DNA of 64,000 bases, taken from assembly GCA_963580285.1 (NCBI GenBank), contig OY757011.1, forward strand, positions 203,997,644 through 204,061,643, given 5' to 3'. Positions 53,285 to 62,877 of the stretch are shown here, piece after piece. Both the position numbers and the translations under genes were made by a program. The DNA is from Lucinisca nassula. Taxonomy: Eukaryota; Mollusca; Bivalvia; Lucinida; Lucinidae. The notes below the pieces were generated by a model. It was not told where the DNA came from. It did no database searches and saw nothing but the letters and a program-made list of their open reading frames with translations. Every line of letters begins with the position of its first letter. The first letter of the stretch is position 1.

Positions 53285-53710
53285 TTATATGGTCAAAGAA
53301 TCCATCTGTTTGATCAAATCGTCAATATCAGTTTCCATCGGTTCCTCATGACGGGTTTCAGAGCAGTCCATCGACTGTTCTGATGAAGCTCTTTCAATAT
53401 CCATTATCATGTTGTAAATATAGCTGATCACCTCATCGTTGTTAGCTACATGCAAACGCCATTGATCCAGTTTCACGGGTGACTCATCCAGTATGTTACT
53501 CATGAGCCAAGCTGTTCTTTTCATCTCATGCCGAAAAGACATAAATGTATCATATCTTCTCAACCAAATATGAATGTCATCTTTAGTTTTCAAGAAATCT
53601 ACATTATCTGGCTCTAACGACAAAGTTTGTTCAAGTGCAAGTCTGTAGATCTCAAATTTCAGAATTTGATCTAAAGATACAGGTAGACTTTTTCTGATGG
53701 TCTTAATCAT
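53285..53710 (-). CDS. Accessory protein, 141 aa, paralogue of the 52,924 gene
   Basis: Starts at ATG 53,710, six bases after the stop of the upstream gene at 53,717. Shares two blocks with the 106-aa neighbour (see there) and has an acidic C-terminal tail of about 30 residues (EPMETDIDDLIKQMDSL) that the neighbour lacks. Mostly helical, no cysteine motif. Its stop codon TAA (53,287-53,285) is part of a TATAAA box for the next gene. Not recognised; specific to this element family as far as can be seen. Confidence 0.65.
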   Translation of the reverse strand: MIKTIRKSLPVSLDQILKFEIYRLALEQTLSLEPDNVDFLKTKDDIHIWLRRYDTFMSFRHEMKRTAWLMSNILDESPVKLDQWRLHVANNDEVISYIYNMIMDIERASSEQSMDCSETRHEEPMETDIDDLIKQMDSLTI

Positions 53711-53716
53711 GATTTT

Positions 53717-54373
53717 TTAGTCAAGTACCCAGTTAGAATATTTAGTTGGGAACTTCAATACGATCTTATGTTCTTGTCTCAACTGTTCGTTTCCTAATAT
53801 CACTTTATATCCTTCTTTGCTATTTATATATTCTGGCCAATAGTCGTTGAAAGTCAAACATCCCGATGGTAATATCATAAGATCTGGATTGTCCTGACTA
53901 CAGAATAACTGTTTGACTTGAGCTTTGGTATATTCCTCACTCAGTATCAGATATCCCAAAAGCATATCTCTGTAGAGAAAGCTAGATGACACATTACCAT
54001 GTAGAAAGTGTTGATGAAAATTCTCAGACATGTAAAACATGTCCCGTGTGGTAAAGTTGAAGAATGTGACTAACCATCTTTTTGCTTTCTTAAGGGTTGG
54101 TTGATGTTGAAAATGAAAACGGCTAATCTGTCTATGAAACTCTAATCGTTTCTTATCTGACAAATTAGGAAGTTCATCCATGAGTAATAGTAACTGAATC
54201 ATTTCATCTTGGTAAGTTATTTGAGATCCAGTGTTCTTCAACATCTTCATTCTCATAGAAAACCAACTGTCTTGTATGAGTTCTGTAAAGTCTTGGCCTT
54301 TTCCACAGTTGTACATGTTGTATGTCAAAATCATCTCCGTTATTTCCAAGGGTAGAATACAGCTGGTAGTCAT
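53717..54373 (-). CDS. Accessory protein, 218 aa, possible F-box-like start
   Basis: Starts at ATG 54,373. Residues 6-18 read ILPLEITEMILTY, the pattern of the first F-box helix (LP.E....IL), but the rest of an F-box is not clearly present and the call is weak. The middle is helical and rich in aromatic residues (SRFHFQHQPTLKKAKRW), and the C-terminus is LKFPTKYSNWVLD. No other known domain. It is the promoter-proximal gene of a compact four-gene minus-strand block. If F-box-like it might recruit host ubiquitin ligase; this is speculation. Confidence 0.6.
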   Translation of the reverse strand: MTTSCILPLEITEMILTYNMYNCGKGQDFTELIQDSWFSMRMKMLKNTGSQITYQDEMIQLLLLMDELPNLSDKKRLEFHRQISRFHFQHQPTLKKAKRWLVTFFNFTTRDMFYMSENFHQHFLHGNVSSSFLYRDMLLGYLILSEEYTKAQVKQLFCSQDNPDLMILPSGCLTFNDYWPEYINSKEGYKVILGNEQLRQEHKIVLKFPTKYSNWVLD

Positions 54374-54679
54374 GATTAATCTGAAACAAGAATTTTGAAA
54401 ATCGGTTAAGGCGTTTGCATGTTATAAGCATTATTGGTTTTTCGCAATAGGAATTCTAAAAATAGTAACATATGAAAAATGATAAAAATCATTGTCATTC
54501 AGCTATTTATAGCTAAAATGGGTTCAAATAATTTTTTTTCGAAATAAATATAATACAAGTTTATAAATTTATACATAATTCATAGATCATATTCTTACTT
54601 TTCTTAAATTTAAAAGAAAGATAGTTTTCATATGCAAATCACAAAACCATTTTCATATCACATTGGTTTAGGGTAGACT
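54374..54679. other. AT-rich intergenic region
   Basis: Divergent spacer between the minus-strand block and the polymerase transcript. It includes AT-rich runs and TATATATA at about 54,679-54,686, but no reading frame with support. Confidence 0.5.
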
Positions 54680-55125
54680 ATATATACAAAGTGATTTCTT
54701 GTTATAAACAGGCTAGTGATCTAGCTTACTGGTCTGTGAATAAAGCATGCGTGCTGTTTCCGCCTTAGTCCGTAGATGCGAGGTTATCGAATATATGCTT
54801 AAACAGAGTAGAAGGTAGCTACGCTCAGGCTGCTTTAAGGGGACCCACGCTCACGGGAAGCCTCCGCTCTGGGAATCACTCTGGTCCATAGAGACATTCA
54901 GGTGGTTCTAAAGTGTATTCGAGATAATCTCAAATCGCCAGGAGTCCTAAGGTGCAGGGCAGCCCACTATGCAACTCACGAGTGTACCGGGGAGGAATTT
55001 GGAACCACGATGATCAACGCAAGTTGATCACGTTTCCTCTTGCAAAATTTTTCCTGAGGTCAGTACAAAAACAGATTTTTCAGGTTGAAGTTTCATAGTT
55101 CAGCATTGAACACCAAACAATCAAC
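54679..55125 (+). ncRNA. Possible structured leader or small RNA upstream of polymerase
   Basis: After TATATATA (about 54,679) comes a ~370-base stretch that is clearly more GC-rich than its surroundings and has no open frame. It can form several stems, including GGACC/GGTCC around 54,842-54,892 and a perfect 8-bp stem with a GCAA tetraloop (TGATCAAC-GCAA-GTTGATCA, 55,011-55,030). It may be a long structured 5' leader or a separate non-coding RNA. No known RNA family was recognised. Confidence 0.35.
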
Positions 55126-58100
55126 ATGCCAAAGAGACATTGGAAGCGAATAAGAACTCCATCCAGTTCGGATGATGAGATGCCACCTAAGAGACCTAAG
55201 TTGGTAGATTACTCTGATACAGAAGATGAAGATGAAGAATATGAACAATATTATACCATGAAACCAGTAAGACAGAGGGAGTCGAGGCGATTTAGAACTA
55301 GAGCTAATGTATACAGCGTGGACATGAAAAAGTTTCCTGAAAAGACATCACCATTAGAATTTGTACCACGCTTGTTTCAACAATTGGTGGATGATATCAA
55401 GAGACATACTGAGGCACAGGGCAATGATAGAATAAGAGTTAGTATCTACCATCCTGGACTTAAACTTGGTGTCTTCATACCCTTCACAGATGTGTCTTCA
55501 TTAACTGGAGAAGCCTTGTCACAAGAAATTGAAAAAGTCTTACAGTCCAATGAAGACTTCAGAATCGATGATGGTCAGATGTCATTGGAAGTGACCCATA
55601 CAAGACTCCCAGTTGGAAGTGGGCAGAATAGAAAACCACTAAACTATGGCCTCTACTTCGATTCTAACAATATGAGAAAGATGAAAAGAAGTATTGTTAC
55701 CATCAACAATACAGAAGATTCCATGTGCCTGGCTAGAGCTGTGGTTGTTGGCAAATGTCATGCTGACAAAGGTGAGAGTCAGACTTGGAAGAAGACATGG
55801 AATCATATTCGTCGATCTACCAAACCTATGCAGACGAGTGAAGCTAAGAAGTTGTTGGATCGAGCTCAAGTTCCACATACCAAACCTTGTGGACTTGACG
55901 AATACAAGAAGATCCAAGCTGTGTTAGCACCTGATTACCTGATCAAAGTACATTCGCAACATGCGAAAGATGACCTTCTCTTCAAACCTGAATTCGAAAT
56001 GACCAAACAGACAAAAGTGATACATATATACTATAATGGAGACAATCATTATGATACTATCACCAGTATAACTGGTTTTCTAGGATGTTCTTATTACTGT
56101 GAACTTTGTGACAAAGGATATAACCATCGTGGTGATCATATGTGTCCCCATGGATGTGACAAATGTTACAATGTGACATTATGTGCGGCAGGAGAAACTT
56201 GTTTCTGTAGGGATTGTAAAAGAAAATTTTACAGTCCTCAATGTTTTGCTAATCATAAAAGAATCAAACCTGGACAGAAAAAGTCCATGTGTCAGTTAGT
56301 TTATAATTGTGGAAATTGTTTCAGTAGAATCATTGGGAGTAAGAAAAATCATGTTTGCCCAGGAAATCGAAAATGTAGATTTTGTAAAGAGATCGTGGGT
56401 GCAAATCACCAGTGTTACATACAATCTTATGTTTGTAAGACTGATGATGATGCACCCAACGAATCTGATGATGCAAATTCTGATGATGACGAAGAAACAA
56501 GTTCCTCCTCATCCAAGTACATTTTCTTTGATTTTGAATCTTCACAAAATACTGGAGAACATAAAGTTAATTTCTGTGTAGCACATAGAGCCTGTGACCA
56601 GTGTATCCATTCACCTATCCATGAAAAGTGTAAAAATTGTAGCAAGTTCCCAGACCAAGGAAGAGAAATGATCTTTGAAGGTCCTGGTACTTTGCATGAG
56701 TTTTGCACTTGGTTATTTCAACCTTTTAATGAAGGCTCAATTTGTATTGCACACAACTTTGGTGGTTATGATGGGCAGTTTATTTTAAGATATCTCTTAG
56801 AGAATGGAACTTACAAACCAGAGGTGATTATGAATGGGCATACTATCATAACCATGAAAGCTGGAAAACTTGAGTTCAAAGATTCGTTTCAGTTTTTGCA
56901 CATACGTTTGGCTAGTTTCCCTGACACCTTTGGACTTAAAGAAATGAAGAAAGGTTATTTCCCACATTTGGCAAATACTGAAGCTAACCAAAACTATGTA
57001 GGTCCATACTTTCCTGCCGAAATGTATAACCCTGGCCAGATGTCTAGCAAAGACAGAGACGACTTCTTGCAATGGCACAAGTCTAAAGTAGAATCAAATG
57101 CTATCTTTAACTTCAGGCAAGAAATGGAAGAGTATTGTCGGAGTGATGTCGATATCTTGAGGAGAGGTTGTGCTTGCTTTAGGCAGCAGTTGATGGAAAC
57201 AAGTGGAATTGACCCCTTTAAAGTTGCATGTACGGTGGCTCAAACTTGTTCACTCGTTTGGAGAAAGGATCATATGCCAGAAAACTCTGTAGCTATCATT
57301 CCTCCTGAAGGCTATCCAAACCAAAAGAAATATTCGATCAAAGCTGTACGATGGTTGCAGGTTATGGCTAAGAAAACAAACACACACATTCAACATGCAT
57401 TGAATGGTGGGGAACAGAAAATTGGTGAGTTTTACGTTGATGGGTTTGACCAAGAAAATAAGAAAATCTATGAATTTCAAGGTTGTTATTGGCATGGTTG
57501 TCAAAGATGTTATCCTGACAGGCATAAGATCAATACCTACAACTGTTTGAAGATGGACACTCTTTTTTGTTCCACTTTGAGAAAAAATGAAACTTTGAAA
57601 GCTGCAGGGTATGAAGTCATAGAATGTTGGGAATGTGATTTTGACAAACAGTGTAGAGATGACAAAGAATTCCAAACTTTGGTAGAAGCTGAATTTACTA
57701 ACTTGGATCCCTTGAAACCCAGAGATGCTTTATTTGGGGGAAGGACTAATGCTACCAAATTGTACCATGAGATTGACGAACGTTCAGATCAAGAAATCAA
57801 GTACATTGATGTCTGTTCTCTGTACCCATACATTTGTAAATATGGTGTTTTCCCCCTAGGACATCCAGAGATTTATTCTCAAGAAGAAATTGACAAAGAC
57901 AATATCCAACAATATTGTGGCCTGATCAAATGTAAAGTTCTTCCACCCAGAAACTTGTATCATCCAGTACTCCCTTACAAATGTAACAATAAACTTCTGT
58001 TTCCACTCTGTAGAACATGTGCAGAGAAGTCAGACAACTCACAACTTTGTCATCATACGAAAGCAGAAGATAGAGAATTGGTTGGAACTTGGGTCAGTAT

Positions 58101-59094
58101 AGAATTGTTTGAAGCTTTGAAACTTGGTTATCAACTTACTGAAATTTATGAGGTTTGGCATTTCCCTGAGACAACTCAGTATAATAAAGAAACTGGCCAA
58201 GGTGGAATCTTTGCTGGGTACATTGATACATTCCTCAAAATAAAGCAAGAGGCCAGTGGATATCCTGATTGGTGTAAAACTGAGGCAGACAAAGAAAAGT
58301 TCAAACAGGACTACTTTGAGGCAGAGGGAATTAGATTGGAGCATATTGAAAAGAATTAGGGTCGTAGGGCTACTGCAAAGACTGAGTTAAATAACTTGTG
58401 GGGAAAATTGGCACAAAGAGATAATATGACTAAAACTGAATACATCTCAGAACCATCAACATACTTTGAGTTGGTAAGCAATCCCATGAAAAAAGTCAAG
58501 TATGTTGATGTCTATGGTGAACAGTTTTTACATGTCAACTGGGAAGAAACAGACTCTATCATTGAACCTCATAGTTGCAGTAATGTGGTGGTAGCATCTT
58601 TTGTGACAGCACAAGCCAGATTGAAATTGTACAGTGTGTTACACAAACTTGATACACGTGTACTCTACTTTGACACTGACTCTGCAATCTATGTCCACAA
58701 TCCCAAACTTTGGAATCCAACTATTGTGAATAATCGACTTGGGGAATGGACTGATGAAATGCCCAATGCAAAAATCACAAAATTTGTTGGTATGGGACCA
58801 AAGAACTATGGTTACGAGTATGTTGAAAACAATGGTGACAGAAAATCCACTTGTAAAGTGAAAGGACTGACATTGGATTTTAACACTTCTCAAATTATAC
58901 ATTTTGAGAAAATGTTAAACTGGGCAAAATCTAAAGATAGAGATTTCCGTGAAACTGTGCAGTATCAACATAAAATCAGAAAACATCCCAATAGAAAAGT
59001 GACCACTGAAAAACTTTCAAAGATTTATAGATTTACCTATGACAAACGGGTGATTGTGAAAAATGGGTACACTGTGCCATATGGTTATGAATAA
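55126..59094 (+). CDS. polB: Protein-primed-type DNA polymerase B, interrupted by an in-frame TAG
   Basis: Polinton-type family B polymerase that would replicate the element. From ATG 55,126 the order is: basic/acidic N-terminus (1-50); a Cys/His cluster (325-430); exonuclease motifs I (FDFES, about 468-470), II (HNFGGYD, 543-549) and III (YCRSD, 670-674); an inserted segment with VDGFD (771-775) and EFQGCYWHGC (783-792), resembling a nuclease-like insertion of Polinton-type polymerases; motif A (DVCSLYP, D895). A TAG at 58,357-58,359 (codon 1078) then stops the frame. The same frame continues without other stops through the motif B equivalent (58,384-58,425) and motif C (YFDTDS, 58,666-58,683) to TAA 59,092. 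All catalytic motifs are present, split by the stop. AATAAA overlaps the final stop. Confidence 0.93.
58357..58359 (+). other. In-frame TAG inside the polymerase gene
   Basis: The TAG (context AAT TAG GGT) lies between motifs A and B, so the upstream product lacks the full active site. The reading frame before and after is identical and conserved, so only one point change separates the gene from an open frame. Confidence 0.9.
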
Positions 59095-59120
59095 AGATTT
59101 AGTAGATTATTAAAAGTATA
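59091..59120 (+). promoter_or_regulatory. Poly(A) signal over polymerase stop; TATA for ATPase
   Basis: AATAAA at 59,091-59,096 includes the TAA stop. TATATAAATATA lies at about 59,117-59,128, 35-45 bases before the ATPase ATG. Confidence 0.6.
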
Positions 59121-59161
59121 TAAATATACATGTTGTTCGTTGTTCTTTCTCATTACTCATC

Positions 59162-59854
59162 ATGTCAAGCATTCAGACACCAGTAGTACAAGATATTAAC
59201 AGTTTGTTTTTCAAACATCCTGCTAATCTCTTTATATCAGGTCCAAGTGGATCTGGAAAAACAGAGTTTGTAAGAAAAGTCATTGAATACAAAGATGACT
59301 TGTTTGATACTCAACCACAACGTATCGTGTGGTGCTACAAAGAATGGCAACCAACTTATAATATCTTGCAAGAACGTGAAGGATCCAACATCACATTTCT
59401 TTCTGGAATTCCCAATGACGATGATGACATTGTCAGCGATACGACTTTGTCTCACTTGATCGTCTTTGACGATATGTTAGGAGACAAAGATGAAGAAAAA
59501 ATCAAATTGTGGTTTACAAGGAAAGGGCTTCATCGAAATGCAAGTGTGATATACATCACACAAAATTTGTTTCACCAAAGTAAAGATAGTCGAACTATCA
59601 GTTTGAATGCACATTATCTCATTTTGTTTCAAAGTCCTCGAGATAAGATGCAAGTCAAAGTTTTGGCAAAACAACTTCAATCTCCACATTTGATGTATGC
59701 TTTCAATGATGCCACATCCAAACCACACGGATACTTACTGATCGATTTGAAACCAGACACACCAGATCTGTTGAGATTTAGAACAAATATTTTTCAAAAC
59801 TGGTTTACAAAACCAAATCATCAAGGACCAGTTGTTTATTTCCCAAACATATAA
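59162..59854 (+). CDS. FtsK/A32-type genome-packaging ATPase, 230 aa
   Basis: Starts at ATG 59,162. Walker A GPSGSGKT (27-34), Walker B LIVFDD (D103, D104), a sensor-like ITQN (132-135) and an arginine at R144 followed by LNAHYLILFQSPRD are the hallmarks of the packaging ATPases of Polintons, virophages, poxviruses and NCLDVs. Length is normal for the family. The frame is intact. It pumps genome DNA into capsids, which implies this element encodes virions. TATAAAAG at the end of the gene overlaps its TAA stop and serves the next gene. Upstream neighbour is the polymerase. Confidence 0.93.
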   Translation: MSSIQTPVVQDINSLFFKHPANLFISGPSGSGKTEFVRKVIEYKDDLFDTQPQRIVWCYKEWQPTYNILQEREGSNITFLSGIPNDDDDIVSDTTLSHLIVFDDMLGDKDEEKIKLWFTRKGLHRNASVIYITQNLFHQSKDSRTISLNAHYLILFQSPRDKMQVKVLAKQLQSPHLMYAFNDATSKPHGYLLIDLKPDTPDLLRFRTNIFQNWFTKPNHQGPVVYFPNI

Positions 59855-59857
59855 AAG
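59850..59857 (+). promoter_or_regulatory. TATAAAAG overlapping the ATPase stop
   Basis: The bases TAA at 59,852-59,854 are both the ATPase stop codon and part of the TATA box, 36 bases before the next ATG at 59,893. Confidence 0.7.
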
Positions 59858-59892
59858 TGTGTGTCTGATTTGCAAATTGATCACAAGTTATT

Positions 59893-60594
59893 ATGGCTTC
59901 GAAACGAACATCAGCTAACTTGATAAGGGCACTCTACAATTTGAGTAGAGAACCAAATACTGTAAAACGCAAACAATTGCTCAATGAGGGATTACTTGAA
60001 ATGATAAAATGGTTTTCTTTGGCTGCAAGAAAAATCATCGAGGGTAAAATGAAATTGCCCAAACAGACAAAGAAATTTATGGAAAAACATAAAGATGATC
60101 TCAGAAAATTAACAAGTACCATGGTCAATAGTGATGTTAAACGTAACATCATTTTGAAACCTGGTGGAGGTGGTTTCTTGGGTGGTGTTATTATCAGAAC
60201 ATTAATTCGATGGGATGGTAATAAAATATTAAGACGGTTTGCCAAAAAGAAGACTTCTGTAAAGAAGACTTCTGAAAAAAAGAAAAAACCTAGAAAAATT
60301 AATGAAAAGTTTATTACTGTGAGAAAACGTCCAATTACATCATGGCAAAGTCTTGGAATGCGATCACCTACTGAAAATGCTCGCTCTGTCACTCGTCGAA
60401 AAACCATTTCACCAAATATTGCTAGATTTCAACCACTCTATGCTGGGGAACCACACGTTTTTCAAACAGCAAGACAGTTTGGATTTGAAGCTGCAATGCG
60501 TGAAAAAGCTATGCAGGGACAAAAAATGTATAATCAACCTTTTAGAATCAATAACAGAGGTCCAAACTTGAAACTTACGAGACGCAAAATATAA
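59893..60594 (+). CDS. Basic virion-associated-type protein, 233 aa
   Basis: Strongly basic. Residues 10-105 align with the next gene's product: a helical pair, then KRNIILKPGGGGFLGGVIIR, a glycine-rich hydrophobic stretch. Residues 115-150 are a Lys-rich tract (KKTSVKKTSEKKKKPRK) that could bind DNA, followed by a C-terminal extension absent from the paralogue. Small basic proteins with a Gly-rich hydrophobic end are typical minor virion or core proteins of Polintons/adintoviruses, compared by others with adenovirus core and membrane-active proteins. The exact role here is inferred. The stop codon TAA is inside a TATAAAAG box. Confidence 0.75.
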   Translation: MASKRTSANLIRALYNLSREPNTVKRKQLLNEGLLEMIKWFSLAARKIIEGKMKLPKQTKKFMEKHKDDLRKLTSTMVNSDVKRNIILKPGGGGFLGGVIIRTLIRWDGNKILRRFAKKKTSVKKTSEKKKKPRKINEKFITVRKRPITSWQSLGMRSPTENARSVTRRKTISPNIARFQPLYAGEPHVFQTARQFGFEAAMREKAMQGQKMYNQPFRINNRGPNLKLTRRKI

Positions 60595-60597
60595 AAG
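60590..60597 (+). promoter_or_regulatory. TATAAAAG overlapping a stop codon
   Basis: TAA at 60,592-60,594 ends the preceding gene; the next ATG is at 60,640, a suitable distance for a TATA-driven start near 60,620. Confidence 0.7.
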
Positions 60598-60639
60598 CCC
60601 ATGTTCGACTGGGATTCTTCATAGTGCATCACGACAATC

Positions 60640-61038
60640 ATGACGGCCGTACGTAAAAGAAAAACTCTGAGAAAAAAGAAAATTTCTTTGATTAATAAAT
60701 ATGGTCCTTTTTTAGAAGGACTTTGTCAGTTACCTCCAAAATTTCGTCAAAAAATAATCAATGATTCACCCAAAGAAGTGATCGATTGTGTTGGGGAATG
60801 TTGCTTAAACATTATAAAAGGCAATGTACATCTAACTAAAGCTCAGAAACAACACTTACAATCTAGAAAACAGCATGTTCGTTTGCTGAGTACAAAACAG
60901 GTCCCTGTTGCAGCAAAAAAGAAAATCATTAATCAGAAAGGCGGGGCTTTACTAGGATTGTTACTCAAACCTTTGATTGCCCCACTCATAGGATCTGTCC
61001 TTGGTGGCCTTCTTAATCCAAATCATGGAAGGGCGTAA
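60640..61038 (+). CDS. Small basic virion-type protein with hydrophobic end, 132 aa
   Basis: Basic N-terminus (RKRKTLRKKK), a helical core with LPPKFRQKIIND and CLNIIKGNVHLTKAQKQHLQ, then KKKIINQKGGALLGLLLKPL, ending in a Gly-rich hydrophobic region (about 103-127). This order (helical core, then GG..LG.LL hydrophobic end) is very common in invertebrate Mavericks, where such proteins are thought to be minor virion components that may disrupt membranes or organise DNA. Paralogue of the preceding gene. The stop codon is followed after one base by the next ATG (61,040), indicating coupled or overlapping expression. Confidence 0.8.
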   Translation: MTAVRKRKTLRKKKISLINKYGPFLEGLCQLPPKFRQKIINDSPKEVIDCVGECCLNIIKGNVHLTKAQKQHLQSRKQHVRLLSTKQVPVAAKKKIINQKGGALLGLLLKPLIAPLIGSVLGGLLNPNHGRA

Positions 61039-61039
61039 A

Positions 61040-61816
61040 ATGGCTATTGTGCCATTCAAACTTTGGGAAGATATGAAACGTTGGAAAGAGGAACAAATTC
61101 AGAAACCTAGATTACCACCTGATCCTGAAGTTTCGGCTACTGCTAATCTTCAAAACGACTTGTCTTCTGTTATGAGTAATAATGAAATCTCGGAATCAGA
61201 AAAGTCTCAGTTGTTTGGTGAAACTTTGCATAAATTTAAGACGGCTCATAAAAAAGCATTGAAAGAACCTTCAGTTTCCCTTTCCCAGCCTGTTCTGCAA
61301 CCTAAGAAGATTGATCAGCACATTATTGACAGTGTTCCTTCCACCATGAAAAGAAAAGCTCAGCTTTTGCTTTCTATGTTGCAAGAAAATAAAAACATAG
61401 CTTGGGATGATGATGGTACAGTCAAGATGTATGGAAAACCTATTCCTGGTTCTAACATTATCGACTTGGTCAATGATGTGATCAGACATAGGAAAGGTAT
61501 TGAGCCCACGGGCTGGCAAGCTTTTGCACAAGGGTTGAGAGAATTGAATATTCCTCAAGATGTGGTAGGCAATAGAGATAGATGGGAATGGATGCACGAA
61601 CATCAGCTTCCTCCTCCTGAACAATCACCAGAGGATGTCTTTGTGACTCCTCCTAAAACAAAACGTCATAAAATAAGGACTCCCTATACAAAACAGCGTA
61701 AATATGATCTGCCATCAGTCAAAAAACACGTAAGGCGATTAGCGAGAAAACATATAAAAGAAGAAGAAATGGAAGGTCCTTTCATACCTAAATGGTTAAC
61801 CTATGATGAACAATGA
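61040..61816 (+). CDS. Conserved Maverick protein, 258 aa, unknown role
   Basis: The start is taken at ATG 61,040, one base after the previous stop; upstream in-frame ATGs at 61,001 and 61,025 lie inside the previous gene. The product begins MAIVPFKLWEDMKRWKEEQI, a start style seen in many invertebrate Maverick proteins, then a helical segment, the block SMLQENKNIAWDDDGTVKMY and PGSNIIDLVNDVIRHRKG, and ends basic (KRHKIRTPYTKQRK). No catalytic motif or membrane span. It is probably structural or DNA-associated. The TGA stop overlaps the integrase ATG by four bases (ATGA). TATAAAAG occurs within its 3' end at about 61,751. Confidence 0.75.
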   Translation: MAIVPFKLWEDMKRWKEEQIQKPRLPPDPEVSATANLQNDLSSVMSNNEISESEKSQLFGETLHKFKTAHKKALKEPSVSLSQPVLQPKKIDQHIIDSVPSTMKRKAQLLLSMLQENKNIAWDDDGTVKMYGKPIPGSNIIDLVNDVIRHRKGIEPTGWQAFAQGLRELNIPQDVVGNRDRWEWMHEHQLPPPEQSPEDVFVTPPKTKRHKIRTPYTKQRKYDLPSVKKHVRRLARKHIKEEEMEGPFIPKWLTYDEQ

Positions 61817-62877
61817 AGTTTGAAAAATTATATTATGATCCTAAAAGTCCTGCTGCCTATGCTGGAGAACAAGCTTTATTCTAGTTAGCTAGAAAAACTT
61901 CTAAAAAAGTAAAACTTAAAGATGTCAGGGATTGGTTGAGGAAACAAAAGACGTACACTTTGCATAAACCTATTCGAAGAAAATTCAAGCGCCGAAAAAC
62001 TGTAGTTGCAGGAATCGATTATCAATGGCAAGCAGATTTAGCAGATGTATCAAGTATGTCTAAGTTCAATGACAAACACCGATACTTGCTTTGTGCCATC
62101 GATGTATTTTCCAAATTTGCCTGGGTTGTTCCCATCAAAGACAAGACGGGTAAAACTTTGATCAAAGCATTCAAATTGATCTTGAAAAAACGAAGTCCAA
62201 AAAGCCTCCAGTCTGATAAGGGAACAGAATTTAAAAATAAAAATTTTCAGAATTTTTTAAAGTCAAAACATATTCATTTTTTCACGACAGAAAATCCTGA
62301 AACTAAAGCCAGTATTGTTGAAAGATTTCAAAGAACTTTGAAAAGTCGCATGTGGAAATATTTTACACATCATCGTACACTGAGATATATTGATGTACTT
62401 CCAAAATTAGTTCATGGCTACAACCATGCATACCATCGAAGTATCAAATGTGCACCTGCATCTGTAACTAGCAAAAACGAAGTTGTAGTGTCAGAAAATT
62501 TATTTGGAAAGAAACAAAAACATCAAAGTCCAAAATTAAAAGTCAGTGATTATGTTCGCATTAACAAGACAAAACGTACTTTTGATAAAGGTTATTTACC
62601 AAACTGGACACAAGAGTTGTTTCAAATTTCGGCTGTGTACAAACATCAAAATCCTGTAACCTATAAAATAGTAGATCTAGATGGCGAAGTAGTCAAAGGC
62701 ACTTTTTACTCGCAAGAGTTACAACGTGTAGAAAAAGATCAAATATTCGAAATTGAATCTATCATAGATCGAAGAAAACGTAAAATTGGTAAAAAGTGGG
62801 TCAAAGAAATAAAAGTTCACTGGAAAGGGTATCCATCTAAATTTGATAGTTGGATTTTAGAATCAGATCTTCTATAA
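61813..62877 (+). CDS. Retroviral-type integrase with chromodomain, interrupted by an in-frame TAG
   Basis: ATG 61,813 overlaps the previous stop (ATGA). After 23 codons a TAG (61,882-61,884) interrupts; the same frame then stays open to TAA 62,877. The DDE core has Asp in ADLAD (codon 75), Asp in SDKGTEF (codon 135) and Glu in VERFQRT (codon 170), spacing D-x34-E. A basic linker and a C-terminal chromodomain (about codons 309-353; WKGYPSKFDSWILE) follow, as in Polinton integrases. The enzyme would insert element DNA into the host chromosome with 6-bp target duplications. Without the first 24 codons the catalytic core could still be made from a downstream start. Confidence 0.92.
61882..61884 (+). 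other. In-frame TAG near the start of the integrase
   Basis: Context TTC TAG TTA; the codons before (from ATG 61,813) and after are in the same frame and together have the usual Polinton integrase N-terminal content. Confidence 0.85.

Noticed and set aside
53717..54373. Firm F-box assignment
   Set aside because: Only the first helix pattern LPLEITEMIL fits; the remaining consensus positions are not visible.
54660..54680. Telomerase RNA template from TTTAGGGTAG
   Set aside because: The short match is on the wrong strand for a transcript reading rightward from TATATATA and has no supporting structure.
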